A stretch of 64,000 nucleotides of DNA, from NCBI GenBank assembly GCA_009801085.1, contig VNWV01000007.1, positions 558,001 through 622,000 of the forward strand, in the 5' to 3' direction. Made by a program: the position numbers and the translations under genes. Under the pieces are notes generated by a model, which worked only from the letters and a program-made list of their open reading frames with translations, was not told the DNA's origin and did not search any database. Positions 44,859-55,016 of the stretch are shown one piece after another. The stretch comes from Lasiodiplodia sp. COLG20. Lineage: Eukaryota; Ascomycota; Dothideomycetes; Botryosphaeriales; Botryosphaeriaceae. Numbering within the stretch: the first letter of the stretch is position 1; every line of letters begins with the position of its first letter.

Positions 44859-47800
44859 TTACAGCGGAGAGGCAGGCCTATCCTGCCACAAGCTATGGTA
44901 ATGCTCCTGTATGCAGTCCTCACCATCATCTGCCAGGTAATCATGTCCCCTCCTTTTATCCCTCTCGACCTGTGTCTCCCTCGGCTTCCTCCTCATCGCC
45001 TTCTTACCGTTGTCGTGAGCCGACCCCGCTCCCGCTGCCGCTGCAGGCGTTGTCGTAGGGGTCCTCCTCCAGATCCCCATCACCCGCGCGCGCTCGTACA
45101 TGAACCGTTCGTCGAGGCGGGGATCCCAGCCCTCATCGTCGCCACCGACGTCATCACTACCGCCACCGTCACCGTCGCCGCCATGGTGTTGGTAAACGAG
45201 CTTGTAACCCAGCACGTCGGCACGCCAAACAGCGCGGCAGCGCAGGCAGAAGACGCCCGCGATGACGGAATCTTCGTTGTGCGAGAGTATCCCCGCCTTG
45301 CGGCCGCAACGGGGGCAGCCGAAGTTGCAGCGCTCGCAGAGTGGCTTTGACGCGTCTACATCATCATCGTCATCGTTGTCGTCGTTTTCGGCGGTGGCAG
45401 CGGCGGCGTCTGCTTCCGTGCGCGGCCGAGCGGGGCGGATGTTGCATTTCGAGCACTTGAGGACGGGCGGCACGATCGAGCTGTTGGCTGGCCGTTTGCC
45501 AACCTTGTCGTTGTCCAGAGAGGAAGTGGTGCGAGCCAGTGAGCGGAGCGTGCCAGGGATACGGTCGGCGGACCTGCCTGAGTCGCCAGCCTCTTCGGGA
45601 ACAATGTTGCTGGATGCGGCTTCGCGGCAAGCCGGGAGGCTGCACTGCTCTGTCGGCGGGGCACAGTGGAGAAGCTGGAATTGCGCTGCTGCCTGGCGTA
45701 GTTCTGGCGCATCCGTGGCGTTATCATACGGGCCAGCATAGTTTGGACCTTGAACGGCTTGGCGGATCGGGAGGCTGCCCATCTGTCGGAGAGCCATCTG
45801 CTGTGTTTGCAAAAGCTGCTGGGCCGTGGCCACCCCTGAGTCTTCTTTGTTGCTCTTGTCTGTGTCATTCGCATCATCAGATGCATGTGCCTCATCTTCG
45901 AAGGAGATGAGATCAAAATAGTCCATGTCCTTGATAGAGCGGCCAAACTGGCCAACTTCGAGGGCATTGATGGTTCCGTTGACCTCGCCGAGAAGAAGGC
46001 TTGTGTAGTCAGGACTGAATGCACCGGACATGACCCCGGAGTTTAACTGTACAATATCTCTCACAAAAACGTCGTCCGGGGCCCGATAAGGATCCCAGGT
46101 TTTGACCACGCCGTCTGACGAACCAGTATATAACCTTCTGCGGTCATGCCCCCATGAGCAGAAGCGAATACCGGTGTCCAAACGTTCTCTCGACGCGGGA
46201 TCGTCATCGCCCAGCTCCATCAACGGTTCTCCGTGTACGAGTGAATAGAGATGGTCCTCGGGGCGTGGCTGCCGGATGTCCCAGACGTATGTTTTCCCGT
46301 TTGTGCACCCGGCTATAATGAGGGTATCATCGTAAGGGCAGAAAAGTACGTCGTTCATATCGAGAGCTGGGCAGTCCAACTCCAACGACATGCCGTATCG
46401 TCCAGGGGCCCGGATATCGTAGAGTTTGATTACAGAGCGAGTGCCGCGATTGACGTTTGTGCCGGCTACACACCCAACTGCGAACAGTGGTGCCTTCCAT
46501 CTGTTCGAGTTCCATGCGACATCGAAAACATTCCGTGTTTCAGGGAATATTGTCATCTGAGCACCGGTACGAACATCCCACAAGCACGTGTCGCCGCTTG
46601 TTAGTTCCTCCCTCTTCGTCGAGGCGAATCCCGCTAGTAGGTATTCACCAGACCAGTCGAAGCGAAGAGCTGAAGGGTATATGTCATTGTCGGGCCTTTC
46701 TGCCGCTTTCCTGGAAGCGAAGCTGTGCACGACCCGCTTCAGTTTATTGCCATTTTCGTCGAAGCGCTCTGATGACTCGGCATTGAGGAGGTAGGGATTT
46801 ATCACCCTGATCGAATTTTTTTCAGACCGTTGGCAACCTGTAGCGAGGAGACCTTGAGGGCTGACAGAGATGAGATCAACTTTACTCGCATGGCGAATAG
46901 CAGGACGCCACAATTCTGGTTGTTCAGTGTCGTAAACGTCGTAAACCCGCACGACATTATCGTATCCAGCCGTGAATAAAAGCGAGTTGTCAGGTGAAAA
47001 GGCAACCATTGAAACAGTCTGAAAAAGTCGATGATCCTGGGTGACGTGCATTGAATGACTCGAATTCACGCCAGATTCTGGCCGCTCGCGTTCAGTGTAG
47101 TGATCAGGGATCTCGTACAGCATTTTTCGTGAAATGTCTCCAAAAAGAAGATTGTTGGGCCTGTTGTATTGCATGCTGTCAGAATCGACTAGGCAAGCAG
47201 AGCCGGCGGCAAATTGAGTGCCATTGGGCGCCCAAGCTATGGTATTGACATCGCCAGAAGTGCCGGTAAATGTCAAAGAAGGTCCAATGCTCTCGACAAT
47301 TGGCGTCTGAAGCTGGATAGCCCCGCCTTTGGAATAGTCCCTCCGGGTTGTTCTCATGCCCAGTTCCCGGTTTCTGAGTACTGAACTGATAGTCGACGAA
47401 GAACACTTCTGTCCACCGAGACGCAGCACACCCGCCTTCGGCATTCGGCCGTCCACCGCATCTCTCAAGAACGCTTCAATACTCTCCTTGGTACGTTCTG
47501 GGAGAGAACTCCGTGCCTGGCTTGCAACTCTAAGGATCTGGGGCTCCGTCAAATTCTTCAAGATCGAGCCGGTCGTACCAGTGGATTTTGAGGTCACGAC
47601 ATGCTCGATGCTCTTCAACTCTTCCTTAGTGAACGGGATGTGGACTTTTGTTCCCTCCCAATCTTTCAATTCTTGCCACTCGCCCTCTTCAAACCCACCT
47701 CTCAGAGCGAATCGTTCGTGATAGGATAGATATGGCTTGTATGAGCGGGACTTTCTCGTACTAACAGGTCCTCGGACTGTTCTCGCGCTCCTGCCTCTTA

Positions 47801-49343
47801 TCTCAGTTCCAAGGAATCCAGCAGTTTGCACACTGGGATGCCCTTCTGTGGAAGGCTCCTGCGGCTCCGTGTTCGAGGGAGATTCATGCTCAAACGCGTG
47901 AGTATAATAATCTTTAGAGTAATAATCCGTCGGCCTTTGTGCGGCGCGCCGTTCCCTTTGTAATGTGACCGTACCGTCTGCTGTAGCTGGTAAAGGGGAA
48001 TCGAATCCTGTAGAGAGTCTGGTAATTGTGATCGGTGGCAGTGGTACTGGACGCGCTAAAATTTCGGCGTGCTTCTCAGGTTGCAATACATGTGCCCACT
48101 TTGAGCTCTGAATGATCTCAATTGCGTGTGCCATGTCATAACCGTATTTCAAGTGATTGCAGTACCTGGTGTTTGCAGCACCTTGACTTCTTCCCGTTAG
48201 CACATGGGCAATCTGTTTGAAGCCCCACTCTAGCCCATGCTTCAAGTAGACTATCACGCTGTCTTCCTCCAGCGTCCAAGGTGGGTATCTGGACTTTCCC
48301 TTTCCCAAACTGGAGGGATCTGGCTGAGGGGAATTGACAGCAGCGCATTGTCCCATCGAAGGACCAGCAGAACGCTCAGAAGAAACAGCGACTGGAAATG
48401 AGGAAGCAGGGTTCGTAGGAGAAGAATAAGCAGCATTGGGGCGGCCCGACGTAGGAGCCGGATGTCGGAGTGAAGGGCTGGTGGATGGCATGGAAGGAAG
48501 TGGGATAGGTGTGACGCGGAGCGGCGGTGGAGCAGTAGGTCTGGAGATCGTGGTGGGACGCGCGGGCGGCGGATGAGAAGCATAGGGAGGCGTATATGGA
48601 CTGGAAGTGTCAATAAAATTGGTAGGCCGAGGCAACGGGAGCCCGTGCGGATAGTCTTGGGGGACCATAGATGCACTTTGCGGCATGTTCCTGGTCTGCG
48701 CCGGCGTTTGGCTGGACGAATAGTACGCTGCGCCAGACCCTGGAGTACGAACGCCATTGCCGTATACGGACGCTGATTGTGTTGCCGCTGGCCTGCTGAA
48801 AGTGTCTCCTTCTTGCTCCTCCGTCAGCTTATTTTTACTTGTGTTGGTTGTACCAGCTTTTATAAACGAGCCACCTAATCCCCTCAGCTTCGCCAGCTTT
48901 TCTAGAGTGGTCTTTCTGAATGGCGCGAAACCCAAACGATTGACATTGGTCGGGGCCGGTTGTTGTTTTGTAGGGGAAGCTGGCGGGCATTTGCGGAGGG
49001 AAGCTCGTTCATGCGGAGACGCCTGGGTAGACGTACCATGATTCCCGCTCGCGATGGTTTTCGTCGATGGAGTCGAGCGCGGTCGAAAGCTTTTAAGCAG
49101 CGCAGTAGTGTTCTCGCAGTCGCCACTGTCTCGTATGTGGTTGATTTTTTGGCGTTTCGCCGGCGATTCTCGAAAAGGTATGTGCGAGAGTGGGTGAGAA
49201 ATGTGGTGATGAGAGTTCGGGGAGTCTGCAGCTGGCTCAGGCTCAGGGCTGGATGTTAGGTCTACAATCTCCACCCTATGGTTACGGAGAGTACGGTTAG
49301 CGATTGCGCGGGGTCTGCGGGAGGTGAGATCGCGTATGTACAT
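44859..49343 (-). CDS. SANT-like / WD40 / zinc-cysteine protein with a SUMO-interacting motif
   Basis: I do not recognise this protein with certainty. One intronless frame gives 1494 residues. Residues 24-32 (VEIVDLTSS, followed by acidic/Pro residues) are a textbook SUMO-interacting motif. Residues 40-345 are disordered. Residues 350-405 (YPPWTLEEDSVIVYLKHGLE, later GRSQGAANTRYCNHL) look like a SANT/Myb-type domain. WD40 blades span about 685-1130, with YDVYDTEQPELWRPA, LWDVRTG, LYDIRAPGRYG, YVWDIRQP and KTWDPYRAP. The C-terminus has CxxC, CxxCxxxCxxC and CxxC clusters at about 1296-1370 around an acidic tract, likely a zinc-binding fold. The mix suggests a chromatin adaptor. One candidate is the heterochromatin WD40 subunit known as DIM-9 in Neurospora and Raf1 in fission yeast, but this is a low-confidence inference. 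Confidence 0.75.
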   Translation of the reverse strand: MYIRDLTSRRPRAIANRTLRNHRVEIVDLTSSPEPEPAADSPNSHHHISHPLSHIPFRESPAKRQKINHIRDSGDCENTTALLKSFRPRSTPSTKTIASGNHGTSTQASPHERASLRKCPPASPTKQQPAPTNVNRLGFAPFRKTTLEKLAKLRGLGGSFIKAGTTNTSKNKLTEEQEGDTFSRPAATQSASVYGNGVRTPGSGAAYYSSSQTPAQTRNMPQSASMVPQDYPHGLPLPRPTNFIDTSSPYTPPYASHPPPARPTTISRPTAPPPLRVTPIPLPSMPSTSPSLRHPAPTSGRPNAAYSSPTNPASSFPVAVSSERSAGPSMGQCAAVNSPQPDPSSLGKGKSRYPPWTLEEDSVIVYLKHGLEWGFKQIAHVLTGRSQGAANTRYCNHLKYGYDMAHAIEIIQSSKWAHVLQPEKHAEILARPVPLPPITITRLSTGFDSPLPATADGTVTLQRERRAAQRPTDYYSKDYYTHAFEHESPSNTEPQEPSTEGHPSVQTAGFLGTEIRGRSARTVRGPVSTRKSRSYKPYLSYHERFALRGGFEEGEWQELKDWEGTKVHIPFTKEELKSIEHVVTSKSTGTTGSILKNLTEPQILRVASQARSSLPERTKESIEAFLRDAVDGRMPKAGVLRLGGQKCSSSTISSVLRNRELGMRTTRRDYSKGGAIQLQTPIVESIGPSLTFTGTSGDVNTIAWAPNGTQFAAGSACLVDSDSMQYNRPNNLLFGDISRKMLYEIPDHYTERERPESGVNSSHSMHVTQDHRLFQTVSMVAFSPDNSLLFTAGYDNVVRVYDVYDTEQPELWRPAIRHASKVDLISVSPQGLLATGCQRSEKNSIRVINPYLLNAESSERFDENGNKLKRVVHSFASRKAAERPDNDIYPSALRFDWSGEYLLAGFASTKREELTSGDTCLWDVRTGAQMTIFPETRNVFDVAWNSNRWKAPLFAVGCVAGTNVNRGTRSVIKLYDIRAPGRYGMSLELDCPALDMNDVLFCPYDDTLIIAGCTNGKTYVWDIRQPRPEDHLYSLVHGEPLMELGDDDPASRERLDTGIRFCSWGHDRRRLYTGSSDGVVKTWDPYRAPDDVFVRDIVQLNSGVMSGAFSPDYTSLLLGEVNGTINALEVGQFGRSIKDMDYFDLISFEDEAHASDDANDTDKSNKEDSGVATAQQLLQTQQMALRQMGSLPIRQAVQGPNYAGPYDNATDAPELRQAAAQFQLLHCAPPTEQCSLPACREAASSNIVPEEAGDSGRSADRIPGTLRSLARTTSSLDNDKVGKRPANSSIVPPVLKCSKCNIRPARPRTEADAAAATAENDDNDDDDDVDASKPLCERCNFGCPRCGRKAGILSHNEDSVIAGVFCLRCRAVWRADVLGYKLVYQHHGGDGDGGGSDDVGGDDEGWDPRLDERFMYERARVMGIWRRTPTTTPAAAAGAGSAHDNGKKAMRRKPRETQVERDKRRGHDYLADDGEDCIQEHYHSLWQDRPASPL

Positions 49344-49850
49344 GGTGGGAAATCGCTGGCGTCACCGTCAGTGCATGCAAAGGACAGAAGCGCATGCTGA
49401 CGATGCGCTGGTTTTGGAACTGTGCCGGTCTGCGCAAAGCAAACAAAGCTCGGTACGAGTCCCGAACAGTCGCGGGCGTGGGGGTGTGGATGAGCGGAGG
49501 AGGGTGTAGCAGATAATCGGCGAGTAGGTAGTCGCGAACGCGCGGAGACGCGATGAGGTCCGCGCCACCGCGCCCGCCGCATGTGGAGCTGTCAGCCATC
49601 CACACTTTCACCGTGGCGCATGAGTCGCGCGTGCCACAACGCTCGCCAAAAGCTGGACAGTACAATTATGAACTCGTAAAGCAGCGAAAGAGCCTGCACG
49701 CTGCCCGGGAAAGAAAATGACAGCAGAACGACCATTCCCAGAGGCACCAAACCGATCGCGCCCAAAAGTGTCCACGCCTCTCCAGATTGCACCGCCGACT
49801 GCGGTGGGGATATCGTCGGAAAAAGAAAAGGAAACTTGTACATGATTTGT
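49344..49850 (-). promoter_or_regulatory. PEX16 3' region and promoter of the WD40 gene
   Basis: Both flanking genes are on the minus strand. A minus-strand frame here (49592-49927) encodes hydrophobic stretches but overlaps the PEX16 terminal exon in another frame and shows no family features. I treat the stretch as non-coding. Confidence 0.4.
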
Positions 49851-51166
49851 TTAGAGAGTGGCTGTGGAAAAGTAGTACTGATCCCACAAGTACTCGTAGT
49901 CCTCGATGATACCGCCGGCGATGTCAATCAGCGGCTTTCCCCGAAGCTTCTTCGTCAAAGATTGGATCCAGGCCCTGATTCTAGTTAGTATCACGACACA
50001 GCCTAGAGATTGCAGCACTCACTTCGTAACGTTCTCATAGAAAGCGCCCCTCAGAAGCCACCAGCCCATGCCCCAACCCCGCTTTCGCAGCTCCTCCCGC
50101 TCCAGACCAGTAAGGCCGCGCAGCCCGCCAGCTAGCCTCTCTTGGAAGTCCTTCTTTGCGAGTTGCCGGGCACCGTACTCAATACTCACACCCAACAGCC
50201 ACGGCCTCCAGCTGTTTCCTTTCTTGGAACACCAGTGCTGCATCGCCAAGGCGTAGATGACCGGCCGAAAGATGTACAATACTTCGGCAAGCTCGCCAAC
50301 TCCGGTAACCCTGTGCAAAAGAGCCTTCGGTGGTTTGATGTCGTCCGCAGTGAGAACCTTGGACAGCAGGTACGACGAAATATCGTGCGAGTCGGGTAAC
50401 GATGGAAGCGACAGGCCCGTCCGCGGCATAGTCCAGCTCGCATCATCGCTTCTTTCAGTCTTGGGCGTTTCGGTGCCATCGAAGGACGAGCCGTCTTGAT
50501 TCTCCTCCAAGGTGCTTGGATCGAACTCACGCTGCGGGAGCGGCGGGCTGAGCAGTGGGCGCGAGTTGGTCAGGCGCAGCAGCAACAACCTGCAGAAGGC
50601 CTTTACGGCCTCGAGCAGCACGATCACCCTCCATCGCGCCTTTTCGCCTTTTCTCTTCGCTGCCATTTCCCATAGCAGCTCCGTGTACTGGATCATCTGC
50701 AGGGTCAAGGCGATGCGCTTGTACGTAGGTGACTTATCGGTCCAGAAACGCGTGTAGCGGCTGTGGGGCGTCGGGCGCGGGCGCTGCTGCGGGGGCAGGC
50801 GCGCAACAGCTTTTGCGAGGAGGGAGTCATGATAGAGCGATAGCAGCTGGACGCCACTGTAGACTGCATTGCTACACTTCAGCACGGCCGCATGCGACCA
50901 CGATAGGAGGTGGACTGACTTGATTCTGATGCGATTTCAGACTCGCGGAAGCGACCTGCGGAGCTCGGTCAGCGTTGGCTGCACACCAGTGCGCGTACGC
51001 GACTGCGCATACCAGGAATGATGTAGGTCAGAGACCGCAGGGCCGACTCGATCTGCGAGACGGCGCTGGCGTTCTTGGTGATAAAGTCGCTGTATTGGGC
51101 CAGCCATTTTGGAGGAAGCGACAGCGCTTCAGACACCTTACTAGATGCCTGCTTGCAGGAATCCAT
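49851..51166 (-). CDS. PEX16: Peroxin PEX16
   Basis: PEX16 is a peroxisomal/ER membrane protein needed for peroxisome membrane biogenesis and PEX3 recruitment. The exons are 51166-51013, 50955-50920, 50863-50023 and 49974-49851, giving 384 residues. The spliced start reads MDSCKQASSKVSEALSLPPK, WLAQYSDFITKNASAVSQIE, then LTYIIPGRFRESEIASESIY and SGVQLLSLYHD, matching the family closely. Other marks are KRIALTLQMIQYTELLWEMA, VYALAMQHW-type segments, and the C-terminal EDYEYLWDQYYFSTATL. The second exon is 36 nt, and the intron after it starts GTCAGT. The last intron has an ideal ATACTAAC branch site. The upstream frame is open, but ATG at 51166 gives the usual PEX16 N-terminus. Confidence 0.94.
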
Positions 51167-51663
51167 CACATGGAAAGGCGGAGAAGCAATGCGAGGAGGG
51201 AATGAATCAAAGAATCGAAGTGGAAGCACGAGGGAGTGCTGTGAGAGTGCCGCAAGCCACCGAGACTCGGTGATCATGACGCCTTGCCCGGGCCGAGGTC
51301 CCTGACATCGTCTAGCGCCGCCTCGTGACAGCGCGCCAGCGCGCGCCATATCGCGTCTTCCCGTATTTTGACCCGCTCCACACAACTTAACCCGCCCTTG
51401 CAGTTCCAGGTAATTTAAAGGTCCAATCCCGTCACCTTCGCCGCGATTCGTTGTGGGAACTTCATCATTTCAGTATCAAAACAATACCAGAAAGACACCG
51501 ACCTTCCCTTTTGGGGGCTGACAGTGCAACATGAAGTCTAGAAGCATACACCGTTATCAGGCAGCAGTACAGCACGCCTCAAAACAAAGGCTATAAGGCG
51601 CGTCGAAAGCTTTTGGAAGAGTCGTCCCCCTTCCTTCTCACCCACCCCGCTCCAGACTTCAAA
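51167..51663. promoter_or_regulatory. Divergent promoter region between PEX16 and the HD-domain gene
   Basis: This is 497 bp between divergent starts. CCAATCCC occurs at 51423 on the plus strand. No gene is seen. Confidence 0.4.
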
Positions 51664-52443
51664 ATGGCCAGTCAGACCGAGACCATTGTCTCGTTGAAAG
51701 CACCGCTTCATGAGAGCAAGGCTCTGGTTGAGTCAGTCGAGACATACGTAGAGAAGTATATGTCTCGCTACGACGCCAGCCATGACTTCGACCACGTCCG
51801 CCGTGTGCTGGGGCTCGCAAAATACATTCTTGCCGAAACGCAGAAGAGTGGCCAGAATGTTTTTGACGAGACTGCAATTTACCTTGCTGCGTAAGTCAAC
51901 ATCCCCAGACTTTCAGGACTTGCAGACTAACATGCGTTTACCATCAGGCTTGTCCACGACGTCGGTGACCACAAATACCTACAGCCTGGCGAAGATGCCG
52001 AGACGCAGATCATGAGCGTCTTGTTGGAGCGCGGAGCGTCACCTGGTCTGGCGTCCAAGGTGCACACAATCGCAAAGAACGTGTCCTACACGAACGAGCT
52101 TAAGGACCCTGCAAAAGTTCGGCAGGTCTTACTGGAGCACCCTGAACTCGCCATTGTCCAGGATGCCGACAGGCTTGACGCCATTGGTGCGATTGGTGTC
52201 GGGAGATGCTTTACCTTCGGAGCTGCGAAAGCAGGCCGAGGCATGCAAGGAGCGGTAGATCATTTCGAGGTCAAATTGGAAAGGTTGGAGGCTATGATGA
52301 AGGTAAGCGGCCATGCTGATGTGCAAACTGCAAGCTAACAGCAGTAGACCGAGACGGGAAGACGGCTTGCCAAAGAAAGAACCGAGAGACTGAAGATGTT
52401 CAGATCGTGGTGGGATGAGGAGCGAAGTTTCGCGGAGGCATGA
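51664..52443 (+). CDS. HD-domain metal-dependent phosphohydrolase
   Basis: This is a small cytosolic HD-superfamily hydrolase, most like the bacterial YedJ/YpgQ group; YpgQ has been described as a nucleotide pyrophosphohydrolase. The exons are 51664-51890, 51948-52302 and 52348-52443, giving 225 residues. Metal-ligand motifs are complete: His-40/His-44 in SHDFDHVRRV, the His-Asp pair at 79-80 in LVHDVGDHK (split by the first intron), and a later Asp in VQDADRLDAIGAIGVGR. The C-terminal FRSWWDEERSF segment is typical of the group. The second acceptor must be the AG at 52346-52347, since the AG just upstream would bring in a TAG stop. The real substrate is not known. Confidence 0.9.
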
Positions 52444-53072
52444 TGCTTTCTGTATCTAACGAGCTTTCGGGTATCGTTTTTTGTACTCGCTCGACAATAG
52501 ACGTCATTCGTACAGCTCCGTGTGAATGCGCTGTTCCGGGCTGTAGAGTGAAGAAATGCCGGAGCACCTTCGCGCGTAAGCCGAGGCTGGTGTTTGAAGC
52601 CCGGAGTATTTTGGGAAGGGGAAGCTCCGAGTTGAGGGACCATGGACGTTAGGCAAGGTAGTGCGACAACGGCGCGCATGCACTGTGCGGTTGGTGTGGT
52701 GTGTTGCAGAGCGCATGCTCCGATCTGATTCGACACGGCGAAAGCGTCGGACGGACGAGCTCCATGGAATCTAGGGGCCGTGTTATCTGCTGCCAGCAAT
52801 AGTCAGCGGTCAACCCAGCCGCTGTGCGCCAAGCCTTGCATCAGCAGCGACCACGAACCCCGGCTCCGCCCATCAGCCCTCCGCCTCCCTCTCGCTCTCC
52901 ACTCAGTCCTACGCCCGCCTCCACCTCCGCGCTCGCTCCCTTCTCCAACACACGCCGCTTCTTGCAGCGCTCAGTCGCCGCTCAGTCGCCCTCGTACGCC
53001 GAACAGCCAACTAAGCTACGCCTCCCCCGCCGCGTCTTCTCCCATGAGCCTGTCGCGCGCTATCTAATCACA
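52444..53072 (+). promoter_or_regulatory. Spacer between the HD-domain gene and the small membrane-protein gene
   Basis: No gene is supported. C/T-rich DNA from about 52840 to 53000 looks like a leader for the gene starting at 53073. Confidence 0.4.
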
Positions 53073-53600
53073 ATGTTCTGTCTGCGGAGCTGGATACCTA
53101 TACTCTTCTTCCTGTAAGCCGCCTCCTCTCCGCCTCTGTCGGCACCGCCTGACTCGTCTGCGCATAGCACCAACGCCTCGCCTGTCTATCTCGTCCTCTT
53201 CATCTCCGCCACTTATTTCCTGAACCGGCCCTGCGTCTACTGCAGCCTGCTCCTCGCCATTTTGGTCATCGCCCTCTTCGATTTCAACACCAGCTGGTTC
53301 GAGCCCAACGGCCGCTATCATTCCGACGCCGACGCCGCATCCGCGCCCGAGCCTTATGTGCCGCCGTCCAATGCCTCCATGGCCTTAGACGTGGCCATGG
53401 AGACGGTGAGCCTGCTGGCAGGAACGGTGAACAACACGGCGGGCGCGCTGGTTTCGGCGGCCATGGACGGCATCAAGCGCAAGCGCGGCACACCGGACGC
53501 GGCAGCTAGCGTTGCCGGCGCCTCGGCCGACTGGGGGAAGGGTCTCTTTGCGAGGAAGGAGTGGAAGGTGCCGTGCATGGACGTCATTGTTCGGCTTTGA
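53073..53600 (+). CDS. Small membrane protein of unknown function
   Basis: I do not recognise the family. The exons 53073-53113 and 53168-53600 give 157 residues; the 54-nt intron (53114-53167) is GT-AG and keeps phase. The N-terminus MFCLRSWIPILFFLTNASPV is strongly hydrophobic. Together with VYLVLFISATYFL and CSLLLAILVIALFDF it suggests two or three membrane segments within the first 60 residues. The remainder is polar, with Ala-rich helical DVAMETVSLLAGTVNNTAGA, a basic patch (GIKRKRG) and the end KVPCMDVIVRL. The composition fits a lineage-restricted ER or Golgi protein, but no function can be given. The start is chosen because it is the only ATG that splices in frame. Confidence 0.65.
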
Positions 53601-55016
53601 GTCTTCTCGTTTTTAGCCTCGGCTCTCTTTTTGGCAGAGAATGAGGTTTGGATTTCCGGGTCGTCTCTTTCTCCGCTCCATCTGTCGATATTGGCATCTC
53701 TTGCAATGGCGCTGTCAGGGTAGGTTTCACCGAGGCAACCACGCACACAGGGATTTACGAGGTTTGTGTTTTCTCGGGTTGCATAGCGTTGGCGTTCCTG
53801 GTAGTGTTATTGCCCCCCTCTTTCTTGGAGGATTTTCTCTGTTCTCTGGACACATTGTACAGCATCCGCTGCATGGAGTCGCCGCTGATTTCAGCCAACT
53901 GACAAGTACACCCACAAATGAGATACTTTTTGATCGTCACATCATTAGTCCTCGAGACTCTGCTTTGTCTGTTCATGGGTCGGTTGAGATCTACCGCCAT
54001 AATCTAACGATAGCCAAACCTATCATTTCTCCTGGCACTGTCTACCGTGTTGAGGCATGGTTATCCCCTAGTTTCGGGGTCCTACTATACCGTGGGTCAG
54101 GTCAGACTCGAGTAAAAATTGCCTACATAATGACCACGGTCGCCACTACTCACACCTCTCCCCGAAGGTTGCCAACGGTGTTCGCCTGGTCCTACGCTTC
54201 TTGAGAAGGACATGGACGATCCAAACAACTGTGAGCAGTTCATGCCTCACCTCCGATGCCACTGCGACTGACTCTAGGGTGTCTAGCAACTGTCATGGAG
54301 AATGCACGCCTTCGTCGCGCGTTGTTTCTGAAACTAACCATCTTTTCAGTTGTCTCCGTTACGTCCATGATTCCAATTTTATTTCCTGGTCGCCCCGGGG
54401 GGTTTCTCCTCGATCCCACATATAGGCAGCTTGTTGCATCGCTTATCTGGGATTACACGACTATGCAAGCATGCTTAGAAATCCGGCTCTATCTCCAGGC
54501 TCATGATCAAGATAGATGGAGCAAAATCGTTTGGATCTTTCAGATACTTGTTTCGGTGGTAGGCAAATCGGCAATGGCTCATAAAAGTCTTTGGACTCGT
54601 GTATTGGCTCCTCTGGGTTAGGGAGAGATGATACTACAAGTACCTTATTGCCTTAAGGCCACAGGGCATCGTCTCCCACCGTTCATGTCCCGCTTGGTTT
54701 ACAGGAAAACATTCACGAAAGAGGCACAAAAGACAGTTGTCACACTCTTAACGCCGTCTATTCGAGGCAATGTGGCATCTATAGTCTATTTCAACGAGGA
54801 CCCCAACGCCGTGCAAATGCTTGCGTATGCGCGCAAGAGAAAGACAAGGTGTGCAGACATCCAACGATCAGAAGGAAAAGGAACAAATTCAGACCCCGCT
54901 GGCCCCCGCTGAATAGTGAACATGGATTACCCTCTGAATTGCTCATTCGCTCTTGTTATTTTAGGCGCAAGTACCAATGTATGAAAGGCCAAAATAGAGA
55001 AAGGTCAAAGCAGATC
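53601..55016. other. Gene-poor stretch with decayed-looking open frames
   Basis: These 1.4 kb hold no gene I can support. Several medium frames exist on the plus strand (53641-54204, 54256-54621, 54628-54912). The one around 54295-54621 encodes hydrophobic segments (LFLKLTIFSVVSVTSMIPIL, SKIVWIFQILVSVV) and could be the remains of a membrane-protein gene. None starts or ends in a convincing way. Composition is less GC-rich than the flanks. Confidence 0.35.

Noticed and set aside
49592..49927. Minus-strand frame with hydrophobic segments after PEX16
   Set aside because: It overlaps the conserved last exon of PEX16 in a different frame and is probably 3' UTR.
51167..51385. N-terminal extension of PEX16
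   Set aside because: The frame is open, but the start at 51166 gives the usual PEX16 N-terminus, and the extension looks like leader sequence.
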